From Bacillota bacterium (GTDB lineage: Bacteria; Bacillota; Sulfobacillia; Thermaerobacterales; Thermaerobacteraceae), in the NCBI GenBank assembly GCA_003242195.1, contig QGUQ01000069.1, positions 1-8,265 on the forward strand: a stretch of DNA of 8,265 nucleotides. The letters run 5' to 3'. The notes under the pieces were generated by a model. The model saw nothing but the letters and a program-made list of their open reading frames with translations, was not told the origin of the DNA and did no database searches. Below are positions 1-6,354 of this stretch, piece by piece (the stretch's first letter is position 1; each line of letters starts with the position of its first letter). The position numbers and the translations under genes are program-made.

Positions 1-1173
1 ACGCTGGAGGAGCTGCTGCAGGCGGCCCTGGACCCCGCCGGCAACGGGGAGGAACCGGAGGTCGAGCTGGCCGACACCGACGTCGTCCAGCTCCTCTACA
101 CCTCCGGTACCACGGCGGCGCCCAAGGGCGCCATGATGACCCACCGCGCCCTCTTGGCCGAGTACGTCAGCTGCATCATCGAGCTGGACCAGGGTCCGCA
201 GGATCGCAGCCTCAACGCCCTGCCCCTCTACCACTCCGCCCAGATGCACGTCTTCCTGATGCCCCAGCTCCTGGTCGGGGCCACCAACGTCATCCTGCCG
301 GGGCCGGCGCCGGAGGCCTGCCTCCCGCTGATCGAACGGGAGCGGATCACGTCCATGTTCGCCCCGCCCACGGTGTGGATCAACTTCCTCCGCCACCCCG
401 ACTTCGACCGCTACGATCTCTCCAGCCTCCAGAAGCTGTACTACGGTGCCTCCATCATGCCCGTCCCGGTGCTGGAGGAACTGCGCCGCCGCCTGCCCGG
501 CGCCCGTCCCTACAACTGTTACGGGCAGAGCGAGATAGCGCCCCTGGCCACCGTCCTGCGCCCGGAGGACCACGACGCGCGGCCGGCGTCGGCGGGGCGG
601 CCGGTCTTCCACGTGGAGACCCGGGTGGTGGACGAGCAGATGCGGGATGTGCCGCCGGGCCAGCTGGGGGAGATCGTCCACCGCTCGCCCCAGCTCCTGG
701 TGGGGTACTGGGACAAACCCGAGGAGACCGAGGAGGCCTTCGAGGGCGGCTGGTTCCACTCCGGGGACCTGGGCTACGTGGACGAAGAGGGCTACCTCTA
801 CGTGGTCGACCGCATCAAGGACGTGATCAACACCGGCGGCGTGCTGGTGGCCAGCCGCGAGGTGGAGGAAGCGTTGTACACCCACCCGGCCGTCTCCGAG
901 GTGGCGGTGATCGCCCTGCCCGATCCCAAGTGGATCGAGGCGGTGACGGCGGTGGTGGTGCTCAAGCGGGGCGCCACGGCCACGGCGGAGGACCTCATCG
1001 AGCATGTCCGCCAGCGCCTGGCGCCCTTCAAGGTGCCCAAGCGGGTGATCTTCGTGGACGACCTGCCCCGCAACGCCTCCGGCAAGATCCTCAAGCGGGA
1101 ATTGCGGGCTCGGTTCGCGAAGGAGGTGCAGCAATCCGATTCTGCCAACACGGTCGCCCGGAAGGAGGGGTAA
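1..1173 (+). CDS. AMP-forming acyl-CoA synthetase (FadD-like), C-terminal 390 residues, 5' end outside window
   Basis: This enzyme would activate a carboxylic acid, probably a fatty acid, to its CoA thioester through an acyl-adenylate. The frame is open to the first base, so the Met codon at 133 is internal. Numbering from the first visible codon, the adenylate-forming motifs appear in order: a P-loop YTSGTTAAPKG (33-43), YGQSE (174-178), HSGDLG (253-258), DRIKD (270-274), and near the C-terminus NASGKILKREL with the presumed catalytic Lys at 362. Gly after the two P-loop threonines is usual in the family; here it is Ala39. The hinge-side stretch reads INTGGVLVASREVE rather than the commoner SGGENVYPxEVE, a variant I associate with medium- and long-chain ligases. 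The next gene starts 3 bp after the stop, so the two are almost certainly co-transcribed. The exact substrate (fatty, aromatic or branched acid) cannot be told from the sequence. Confidence 0.93.
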   Translation, partial: TLEELLQAALDPAGNGEEPEVELADTDVVQLLYTSGTTAAPKGAMMTHRALLAEYVSCIIELDQGPQDRSLNALPLYHSAQMHVFLMPQLLVGATNVILPGPAPEACLPLIERERITSMFAPPTVWINFLRHPDFDRYDLSSLQKLYYGASIMPVPVLEELRRRLPGARPYNCYGQSEIAPLATVLRPEDHDARPASAGRPVFHVETRVVDEQMRDVPPGQLGEIVHRSPQLLVGYWDKPEETEEAFEGGWFHSGDLGYVDEEGYLYVVDRIKDVINTGGVLVASREVEEALYTHPAVSEVAVIALPDPKWIEAVTAVVVLKRGATATAEDLIEHVRQRLAPFKVPKRVIFVDDLPRNASGKILKRELRARFAKEVQQSDSANTVARKEG

Positions 1174-1176
1174 GGC

Positions 1177-2337
1177 ATGGGAGAACCCGTCATCGTCGAA
1201 GCGGTGCGCACGCCCTTCGGCCGGCGGGAGGGCGTGCACCGCAGCACCCGTCCCGATAAGCTCCTCGCCCTGGCCCTGAGGGGCTTGCTGGAGCGGGCGG
1301 GGATCGAACCGGAGCAAGTGGACGACGTCATCACCGGCTGCGTGACCCAGGCCGGCGAGCAGGGTGCCAACGTGGGACGCCTGGGCGTGCTGCTGGCCGG
1401 GTTCCCCGTGACGGTGCCGGCGGTGAGCCTCAACCGCATGTGCGGTTCCAGCCAGCAGGCGGTGCACTTCGCCGCCCAGGCCATCGCCGCCGGCGATGCC
1501 CGCTACGTCATCGCCGCCGGCGTGGAGAGCATGACCCGGGTGCCCATGTTCAGCGACATCCGGGGCGGTTTCGAGACGCTCAACCCCGAGCTCTTCCAGC
1601 GCTACGAGCTGATCCACCAGGGAGAGAGCGCCGAGCGCATCGCCGAGAAGTGGGGCATCACCCGCCGGGAGGCCGACGAGTACTCGGCCGAGAGCCACCG
1701 CCGGGCCAGCGCCGCCGCCCGGGAGGGACGGAACCGAGAGATCGTGCCCGTGGAGGGCCTCGACCCCGAGGGCAACCCCGTCACCGTCACGCGGGATGAG
1801 GGCATCCGCGACCACGTGGACCTGGAGCGCATGGCCGCCCTGCCCCTGGCCTTCCGGCCCGAGGGCAAGGGGATCGTGACGGCGGGCAACGCCAGCCAGA
1901 TCTCCGACGGCGCCGCGGCCGTGCTGGTGGCCGACCGGGAGGCAGCCCTGGCCGAGGGGCTGCGGCCCCGCGCCCGGTTCCGCGCCCGGGTGGTGGTCGG
2001 GGACGACCCGACGATGCAGCTGACCGGCGTCATCCCCGCCACCCGCAAGGCGTTGGAGCAGGCCGGACTCACCCTGAAGGACATCGACTGGATCGAGATC
2101 AACGAGGCCTTCGCCACGGTGGTCCTGGCCTGGGCACGGGAGTTCGACCCCGACATGAGCAAGGTCAACCCGTGGGGCGGTGCCATCGCCCACGGTCACC
2201 CGCTGGGCGCTACCGGCGCCGGCTTGATGGCCAAGATGCTGGCCGGCCTCGAAGCCACCGGCGGCCAGTTCGGTCTACAGGTGATGTGCATCGGCCACGG
2301 CCAGGCGACGGCGACCATCATCGAGCGGCTCGAGTAA
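1177..2337 (+). CDS. Thiolase (acetyl-CoA C-acyltransferase family), 386 aa
   Basis: Cytosolic thiolase: CoA-dependent cleavage of 3-ketoacyl-CoA to acetyl-CoA plus a shortened acyl-CoA, or the reverse condensation. It opens with the typical IVEAVRTPFGR. The nucleophilic Cys is Cys89 in NRMCGSSQQAVHFAAQAI, NEAF lies at 309-312, and the active-site His is His341 in AHGHPLGATGAG. The second catalytic Cys is Cys371 in MCIGHGQATATII. All catalytic residues are present and the length is normal for a full thiolase. In the last motif His374 stands where biosynthetic thiolases usually have Gly (CxGGG), which suggests a degradative subfamily rather than a standard acetoacetyl-CoA thiolase. The start is set by an excellent Shine-Dalgarno sequence (AAGGAGGGG, 1162-1170) that runs into the stop codon of the synthetase gene. 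Its neighbours suggest beta-oxidation or a related acid-degrading route. Confidence 0.95.
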   Translation: MGEPVIVEAVRTPFGRREGVHRSTRPDKLLALALRGLLERAGIEPEQVDDVITGCVTQAGEQGANVGRLGVLLAGFPVTVPAVSLNRMCGSSQQAVHFAAQAIAAGDARYVIAAGVESMTRVPMFSDIRGGFETLNPELFQRYELIHQGESAERIAEKWGITRREADEYSAESHRRASAAAREGRNREIVPVEGLDPEGNPVTVTRDEGIRDHVDLERMAALPLAFRPEGKGIVTAGNASQISDGAAAVLVADREAALAEGLRPRARFRARVVVGDDPTMQLTGVIPATRKALEQAGLTLKDIDWIEINEAFATVVLAWAREFDPDMSKVNPWGGAIAHGHPLGATGAGLMAKMLAGLEATGGQFGLQVMCIGHGQATATIIERLE

Positions 2338-2477
2338 AGACCGCCATCGATCTCCTTTCACATTGCAATCACACTGCTCACCGCGCCGCCCCGCCGGGTC
2401 ACGGTGGGCTTCATCGCCTTGCCCATCGCGGCCCGGCCGCCGGGCGGATGTCGCAGCGACCGGAAGGAGGCAGGTCC
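2338..2477 (+). other. 140-bp gap between thiolase and SDR genes
   Basis: No gene is supported here, although the SDR reading frame stays open backwards through it. It contains a short AT-richer patch (about 2347-2380) and a small GC hairpin (GCCCG 2431-2435 / CGGGC 2441-2445) without a T-run. I see no convincing -35/-10 pair and no terminator. An internal promoter is possible but unsupported. Confidence 0.4.
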
Positions 2478-3245
2478 ATGGAGCTCAAAGACGCAACCTT
2501 CCTCGTCACCGGCGGCGGGTCCGGCCTGGGGGCCGCGACCGCGGAGTTGCTGGCCGAATCGGGGGCCAACGTCGTCATCGCCGACATCAACCACGAGGCC
2601 GGTCAGGCCGTGGCGGCCAAAATCGGGCAGCGAGCCCGGTTCGTCCCCACCGATGTCACCGACCCGGAGAGTGTACAGCAGGCGGTGCGCACGGCCGTGG
2701 AGTCCTTCGGCGGCCTCCACGGCGCCATCAACTGCGCCGGCATCGCCATCGCCGAGAAGGTGTTGGGCCGCAACGGGCCCCACGACCTGGACCGCTTCCG
2801 CCGGGTCATCGAGGTCAACCTGGTGGGGACCTTCAACGTGATCCGGCTGGCGGCGGCCGTGATGGCGGAGGCCGAGCCCAACGCGGAAGGCGAGCGGGGC
2901 GTCATCGTCAACACCGCCTCGGTGGCCGCCTTCGACGGGCAGATCGGCCAGCCCGCCTACTCCGCCTCCAAGGGCGGCGTGGCCGCCATGACCTTGCCCG
3001 TGGCGCGGGAGCTGGCCCGCTACGGGATCCGGGTGGTGGCCATCGCGCCGGGCATCTTCGACACGCCCATGATGGCCGGCCTGCCCGAGCCCGCCCGCAA
3101 GTCCCTGGAACAGCAGGTACCCTTCCCTTCCCGCCTGGGCCGGCCGCGGGAGTACGCCCTGCTGGTCCGACACATCATCGAGAACCCCATGCTGAACGGA
3201 GAGGTCATCCGGCTGGACGGGGCGCTGCGGATGGGGCCGCGTTGA
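2478..3245 (+). CDS. SDR-family dehydrogenase, type II 3-hydroxyacyl-CoA dehydrogenase-like, 255 aa
   Basis: A classical short-chain dehydrogenase/reductase that probably oxidises 3-hydroxyacyl-CoA to 3-ketoacyl-CoA with NAD. The cofactor motif TGGGSGLG is at 11-18. Asp36 at the end of the second strand (VVIADIN) favours NAD over NADP. NCAG (85-88) replaces the usual NNAG. The catalytic residues are Ser148 (NTASVAAFDGQ), Tyr161 and Lys165 (YSASKGG). The text around the active site and the tail PGIFDTPMMAGLP closely resemble human HSD10 (HSD17B10) and its bacterial relatives. Start ATG 2478 follows a good Shine-Dalgarno (GGAAGGAGG, 2462-2470) and puts the Rossmann motif at the normal distance from the N-terminus. 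Frames extending further upstream are low-quality sequence. Its place between thiolase and synthetase genes supports the acyl-CoA assignment, but an alcohol or other hydroxyl substrate cannot be excluded. Confidence 0.92.
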   Translation: MELKDATFLVTGGGSGLGAATAELLAESGANVVIADINHEAGQAVAAKIGQRARFVPTDVTDPESVQQAVRTAVESFGGLHGAINCAGIAIAEKVLGRNGPHDLDRFRRVIEVNLVGTFNVIRLAAAVMAEAEPNAEGERGVIVNTASVAAFDGQIGQPAYSASKGGVAAMTLPVARELARYGIRVVAIAPGIFDTPMMAGLPEPARKSLEQQVPFPSRLGRPREYALLVRHIIENPMLNGEVIRLDGALRMGPR

Positions 3246-3286
3246 GGCGCGGCCCCGCCCTGCCGCCCATGCTGGTCCGGATTGGA

Positions 3287-3295
3287 TGGGAGGAG
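3287..3295 (+). promoter_or_regulatory. Ribosome binding site deciding a GTG start
   Basis: TGGGAGGAG lies 6 nt before GTG 3302. The alternative ATG at 3269 has no purine-rich site in front of it and would add 11 residues not expected in the family, so GTG 3302 is taken as the start of the aminopeptidase. Confidence 0.7.
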
Positions 3296-3301
3296 CCGGG
3301 A

Positions 3302-4411
3302 GTGGACCCGCGTATCGAGCGTTTCGCCCGGGTGCTGACGGAATTCTCCTTGCCGCTGGCGCCCGGCGACTACTTCGTCATCATCGCCCCCCCGCTGGCG
3401 GGGGACCTGGTCAGGGCCGTCTACCGGCACGCCGTGCGCAAGGGCGCCCATGTGGACGTCCACGGCGTGCTGCCCGGCTTGCGGGAGATCTTCTTCAAGG
3501 AAGCCTCGGAGGAGCAGCTCCGGTTCGTCAGCCCCGTGGAGCGCTTCTTGCTGGAGCAGGCCAGGCACCTGCTGTCCATCAACGCGCCCCTCAACTTGAA
3601 GGAACTGAGCAACGTCCCGCCCGACCGGGTGGCCGCGACCAACGCCGCCCGCTCCGAGCTGATGCGCCGGTTCATGGAACGCTCCGCCACGGAGGAGCTG
3701 CGCTGGTGCACCACCGTGTTTCCGGTGCCCGCACTGGCTCAGGAGGCCGGGATGTCGGTGTCCGAGTACGAGGACTTCGTCTTCGAGGCCGGCTTCCTCC
3801 ACCTGGACGATCCCGTGGCCGCCTGGCAGGAGCAGCAGCGCCGCCAGCAACGGCTGATCGAGTTCCTCTCCACGGTCCGGGAGCTCCGGTTCGTGGCCCA
3901 AGACACCGACCTCCGCGTCGGCGTGGCAGGCCGTACGTGGATCAGCGCCCACGGCACCCACAACTTCCCCGACGGCGAGGTCTACACCGGGCCGGTGGAG
4001 GACCAGGTGACGGGCACCGTCCGCTTCACCTACCCGGGCATCTACATGGGCCGTGAGGTCACCGACGTGCGGCTGACCTTCGAGGCCGGCCGGGTGGTGG
4101 AAGCCAAGGCGGCGGCGGGTGAGGAGTTCCTCCAGGCCATGCTGGACACGGACGAGGGGGCCCGCCGGGTCGGCGAGATCGCCCTGGGGACGAATTACTC
4201 CATCACCCGGTTCGTGAAGAACACGCTGTTCGACGAGAAGATCGGCGGCACCATGCACCTGGCCCTGGGGGCCAGTTACCCGGAGACCGGCGGGACGAAC
4301 CGTTCCGCCATCCACTGGGACCTGGTCTGCGACCTCCGGGACGGCGGCGAGGTCTACGCGGACGGCAAGCTGATCCTCCGCAACGGGCGCTTCGTGGACG
4401 GCCTGTGGTAG
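3302..4411 (+). CDS. M29-family metallo-aminopeptidase (AmpS/AmpT-like), 369 aa
   Basis: A cytosolic broad-specificity aminopeptidase of the thermophilic M29 family, which removes N-terminal residues from peptides using a two-metal centre. With GTG 3302 as start it begins MDPRIERFARVL, the family's usual opening, and its length (about 370 aa) is typical. Candidate metal ligands and active-site residues, in the expected order, are Glu226 (PDGEVYTGP), Glu292 (GEIALGTN), His319 (MHLALG), Tyr326 (ASYPETGG), His338 and Asp340 (IHWDLV). Nothing is missing, so the enzyme should be active. It begins 56 bp after the SDR stop on the same strand and is probably read from the same transcript. An aminopeptidase has no evident role in acyl-CoA breakdown; shared peptide or amino-acid catabolism or simple co-location are both possible. 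Two hairpins follow the stop. Confidence 0.93.
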   Translation: MDPRIERFARVLTEFSLPLAPGDYFVIIAPPLAGDLVRAVYRHAVRKGAHVDVHGVLPGLREIFFKEASEEQLRFVSPVERFLLEQARHLLSINAPLNLKELSNVPPDRVAATNAARSELMRRFMERSATEELRWCTTVFPVPALAQEAGMSVSEYEDFVFEAGFLHLDDPVAAWQEQQRRQQRLIEFLSTVRELRFVAQDTDLRVGVAGRTWISAHGTHNFPDGEVYTGPVEDQVTGTVRFTYPGIYMGREVTDVRLTFEAGRVVEAKAAAGEEFLQAMLDTDEGARRVGEIALGTNYSITRFVKNTLFDEKIGGTMHLALGASYPETGGTNRSAIHWDLVCDLRDGGEVYADGKLILRNGRFVDGLW

Positions 4412-4426
4412 GATGGAGGCCCACCC

Positions 4427-4448
4427 GCGGCAGGACCAGGCCTGCCGC
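4427..4448 (+). terminator. Perfect 8-bp hairpin just after the aminopeptidase gene
   Basis: GCGGCAGG (4427-4434) pairs perfectly with CCTGCCGC (4441-4448) around a 6-nt loop, 15 bp past the stop codon. No U-tract follows, so it may protect the mRNA 3' end or assist termination rather than act as a standard intrinsic terminator. Confidence 0.4.
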
Positions 4449-4481
4449 ACAAGGCCTCGAGTGGGATCCTAGGAGGGGCAT

Positions 4482-4514
4482 GGGGGCCGGCCTCCCCGCG
4501 GGTGGCCGGCCCCC
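4482..4514. terminator. Perfect 11-bp hairpin between convergent genes
   Basis: GGGGGCCGGCC (4482-4492) and its exact complement (4504-4514) flank an 11-nt loop. It sits between the ends of the + strand aminopeptidase and - strand VOC genes, so it could serve both transcripts. Neither flank has a clear T-run, so this is a candidate only; pausing or 3'-end protection would fit as well. Confidence 0.45.
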
Positions 4515-4552
4515 GATGTTCGTCGCTTCGTCCCGCGCCGGGACGGCGGCCG

Positions 4553-4927
4553 TCAGTCCCCATCGGGTTCACACACCAGGTGGACGACACCCGCCGGATT
4601 GCTGATCCAGAACCCCGAGAAACCTGGCGGTAGAGGCTCCACGGCATCCCGCCGCGGGACGCCGTGCCGGGCCAGGTGCCGGGCGGCGGCGTCGAGGTCG
4701 TCCGCCACCACTTCCAGCCAGAGCTCGGGCAGCGCCCGTTGGGGCACGGGATCGAGCCACAGGCGCATGGGGCCGAACTCCACCCAGTGCGTTCCCCTCT
4801 CGGTGGTGTGGACGGGCAGGCCGAGGACATCCCGGTAGAAGGTCACCGTCTCCTCCAGCCGGTCAACGGGCATCTTCAGGGAGATGTTGCGGCCCGCCCG
4901 GAACCGCGGGAGGCCGTCACCAGGCAC
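4553..4927 (-). CDS. VOC (glyoxalase/bleomycin-resistance fold) protein, 124 aa
   Basis: A small single-domain vicinal-oxygen-chelate protein of unknown substrate. The first beta-alpha-beta unit is clear (NISLKMPVDRLEETVTFYRD then VLGLPV, about residues 14-39), and the second half has DLDAAARHLARHGV and the closing SGFWISNPAGVVHLV. The closing motif usually carries a metal-binding Glu (DPDGNxIEL); here it is His, and there is no clear metal ligand in the first strand, so metal binding is doubtful. I prefer GTG 4927 because GGGGAGGG (4935-4942) lies 7 nt upstream. A GTG at 4963 in the same frame adds 12 polar residues but has a weaker site. It lies on the same strand as the RHH and SPFH genes, 102 bp after the RHH stop, and converges on the aminopeptidase gene. 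Glyoxalase, antibiotic-binding or dioxygenase roles cannot be separated. Confidence 0.8.
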   Translation of the reverse strand: MPGDGLPRFRAGRNISLKMPVDRLEETVTFYRDVLGLPVHTTERGTHWVEFGPMRLWLDPVPQRALPELWLEVVADDLDAAARHLARHGVPRRDAVEPLPPGFSGFWISNPAGVVHLVCEPDGD

Positions 4928-4934
4928 CGAGGGT

Positions 4935-4942
4935 CCCTCCCC
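4935..4942 (-). promoter_or_regulatory. Ribosome binding site supporting GTG 4927 for the VOC gene
   Basis: On the - strand GGGGAGGG precedes GTG 4927 by 7 nt. It lies inside the longer frame from GTG 4963 and is the main reason to choose the shorter protein. Confidence 0.5.
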
Positions 4943-5010
4943 GTCCTTGATCTGTGGGCCCACCGTCCAGCGATGAAGGCCTGCCCACCATTACGCGTTT
5001 TCCCTGCCCT

Positions 5011-5026
5011 CCCCCTTTCGCGGGGG
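5011..5026. terminator. Short GC hairpin after the RHH gene
   Basis: CCCCC (5011-5015) and GGGGG (5022-5026) enclose a 6-nt loop directly downstream of the RHH stop codon. The stem is short and lacks a T-run on the - strand, so read-through into the VOC gene is plausible. Weak candidate. Confidence 0.25.
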
Positions 5027-5029
5027 TCC

Positions 5030-5248
5030 TTATCCTTCCAGTGCGGTATCCCCCTTGGGCGCGTCCGTATCCCCTTCAGACCGTTCCCCCGTTCTCCTCG
5101 CCGGCAAACGGCCCGCCCGCCGCAGCGCCTCACGCAGCAGGTACTCGATCTGGCCATTCACGCTGCGCCACTCGTCGGCCGCCCATCGTTGGATGGCCTC
5201 GTAGATCTCCGGATCGATCCGTAGAAGGAACCGCTTTTTCTCCGCCAC
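5030..5248 (-). CDS. Ribbon-helix-helix (Arc-like) DNA-binding protein, 72 aa
   Basis: A small DNA-binding protein of the Arc/MetJ/CopG type, expected to dimerise and insert a two-stranded ribbon into the major groove. The ribbon is KKRFLLRID (4-12), helix A follows (about 13-27, PEIYEAIQRWAADEW), then RSVNGQIEYLLREALRRAG (28-46) with the SVN turn and helix B as in Arc. The last 25 residues are charged and probably disordered. GTG 5248 is the most upstream start, because an in-frame TAG lies 42 bp before it and no ATG intervenes; its Shine-Dalgarno is poor. The gene follows the SPFH gene on the same strand. From memory, SPFH genes in related bacteria often have such a partner, so a functional link is likely, though whether it is repressor, antitoxin or something else is unknown. 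No toxin gene is adjacent. Confidence 0.82.
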   Translation of the reverse strand: MAEKKRFLLRIDPEIYEAIQRWAADEWRSVNGQIEYLLREALRRAGRLPARRTGERSEGDTDAPKGDTALEG

Positions 5249-5255
5249 GGGGCTC

Positions 5256-5378
5256 TCACATCCCGTTCCCGGCGCCGGCCACCGGGCCTACGTCGCCCGT
5301 CACCGCCCGCCCGACGGGGCCGCCAGGACAGGGGCGACCGTCCTGCCCGCCCGTGCGGGCCTGCCCGTCGCCCAGCAT
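5256..5378 (-). CDS. Possible 40-aa small ORF between SPFH and RHH genes (doubtful)
   Basis: ATG 5378 is preceded by a purine-rich AAGAAGG with a 5-nt gap, and the frame ends at a TGA only 7 bp before the RHH start, an arrangement suited to translational coupling. The RHH gene lacks a strong ribosome binding site of its own. Against it, the product is rich in Gly, Arg, Pro and Ala without recognisable structure, and the region forms strong hairpins that could explain the sequence without coding. Product unknown; it could be a leader peptide or nothing. Confidence 0.2.
   Translation of the reverse strand: MLGDGQARTGGQDGRPCPGGPVGRAVTGDVGPVAGAGNGM
5324..5373 (-). other. Nested and competing hairpins in the SPFH-RHH gap
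   Basis: GGGCGAC (5332-5338) can pair with GTCGCCC (5367-5373), enclosing a second perfect stem GCCCGC/GCGGGC (5345-5350/5355-5360) with a 4-nt loop. CAGGAC (5324-5329) can instead pair with GTCCTG (5340-5345), which conflicts with the outer stem. No U-tract follows. Possible roles are an intercistronic processing or attenuation structure; GC-rich chance pairing is the alternative. Confidence 0.35.
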
Positions 5379-5407
5379 CGCGACCTTCTTCCTCTTTTCG
5401 CTGGCGC

Positions 5408-6304
5408 TCAGTACAGCGTGCCGGCGTTGATCACCGGCTGCGCCGACCGCTCGCTGACGATGGCCACCATCAGGTTGTTGATCATGTTGGCGCGCCGCTC
5501 GTCGTCCAGCTCGATCACGCCCTGGCGCTGCAGCTCCGCGATGGCCATCTCGACCATGCCCACGGCACCCTCGACGATCTTCTTCCGCGCCGCCACCACG
5601 GCCTCGGCCTGCTGCCGCTGCAGCATGGCGTGGGCGATCTCCGGGGCGTACGCCAGGTGGGTCAGGCGGGCATCGATCACCTCCACCCCGGCGACCGCCA
5701 GGCGCTCCTGCAGCTCCTTGGCCAGGTCCGCGGACACTTCGTCGGTGTTGCCGCGGAGCGAGGGCGCGTTGTCGTCCTCGAAGGTGTCATAGGGGTACTG
5801 GCTGGCGATGTGGCGCAGGGCCGTCTCGCTCTGGATCTTGACGAACTCCTCGTAATGGTCCACCTCGAACAGCGCCTTGGCAGCATCGACGACCCGCCAC
5901 ACCACCACCGCGGCGATCTCGATGGGGTTGCCACGATAGTCGTTGACTTTCAAGCGGTCGCTGTCGAAGTTCCGGACCCGCAGGGAGACGGCCGGCTTGG
6001 AGGTCAGGGGAACCGTCCACCACCAGCCGCTTTCGCGCAACGTCCCCAGGTACCGGCCGAAGAAGATGATCGACCGGGAAAGGTTCGGCTGGACGACGAC
6101 GAACCCGGAGGCCAGGATCATGGCGGTCACATATACCAGCACGCTTACGATGATGTCCACCACCGCATGGCCCAGGAGGGTTCCCGCATTCCCCGTGGAC
6201 GCCATGACGCCGCGGACGAACCCGTACACGCCCCCTGCGGCCAGCACCAGTACCACCAAGAGCCCCAGGACTCCCGGCAGGGCGCGGGCACGAATCTCCT
6301 GCAT
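5408..6304 (-). CDS. SPFH/band-7 domain membrane protein, 298 aa
   Basis: A stomatin/prohibitin/flotillin-type protein anchored in the cytoplasmic membrane. Two hydrophobic segments lie at about 9-31 (GVLGLLVVLVLAAGGVYGFV) and 47-72 (VVDIIVSVLVYVTAMILASG). They are followed by VVVQPNLSRSIIFFGRYLGTLRE, the usual entry to the SPFH domain (about 66-235), including the central RNFDSDRLKVNDYRGNPIEI and VVWRV. An Ala/Glu/Arg-rich helix (about 225-262, QRQQAEAVVAARKKIVEG) is typical of oligomerising SPFH proteins. The tail (about 264-298) is short. Family members form ring or cage assemblies that organise membranes and membrane proteases; the partner here is unknown, and no NfeD or FtsH gene is in view. 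ATG 6304 has GGGGAGG about 10 nt upstream. The RHH gene follows 159 bp downstream, and a phased TATC repeat lies about 50 bp upstream. Confidence 0.92.
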   Translation of the reverse strand: MQEIRARALPGVLGLLVVLVLAAGGVYGFVRGVMASTGNAGTLLGHAVVDIIVSVLVYVTAMILASGFVVVQPNLSRSIIFFGRYLGTLRESGWWWTVPLTSKPAVSLRVRNFDSDRLKVNDYRGNPIEIAAVVVWRVVDAAKALFEVDHYEEFVKIQSETALRHIASQYPYDTFEDDNAPSLRGNTDEVSADLAKELQERLAVAGVEVIDARLTHLAYAPEIAHAMLQRQQAEAVVAARKKIVEGAVGMVEMAIAELQRQGVIELDDERRANMINNLMVAIVSERSAQPVINAGTLY

Positions 6305-6354
6305 CTTGTCTGAACCTCCCCGGCGCGAGCACCGCTTCCGGCGCCCCGCGCGTA

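Noticed and set aside
133..1173. ATG 133 as start of the acyl-CoA synthetase
   Set aside because: The frame is open to base 1 and holds the conserved P-loop (YTSGTTAAPKG) before this Met, so the gene starts outside the window.
2172..2477. N-terminal extension of the SDR protein
   Set aside because: It overlaps the end of the thiolase gene and adds low-quality sequence before a perfect Rossmann start at ATG 2478.
2363..3301. Upstream extension of the aminopeptidase frame through the SDR gene
   Set aside because: It is Arg/Gly/Pro-rich out-of-frame sequence over a clear SDR gene. GTG 3302 with its ribosome binding site gives the normal family length.
3020..4450. Long open frame of 476 codons antisense to the aminopeptidase gene
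   Set aside because: High GC keeps antisense frames open. The + strand has every M29 active-site residue, and the antisense product has no recognisable domain.
5030..5248. RHH protein as antitoxin of a toxin-antitoxin pair
   Set aside because: No toxin-sized partner gene is adjacent. The neighbours are an SPFH gene and a VOC gene, so a regulator role is at least as likely.
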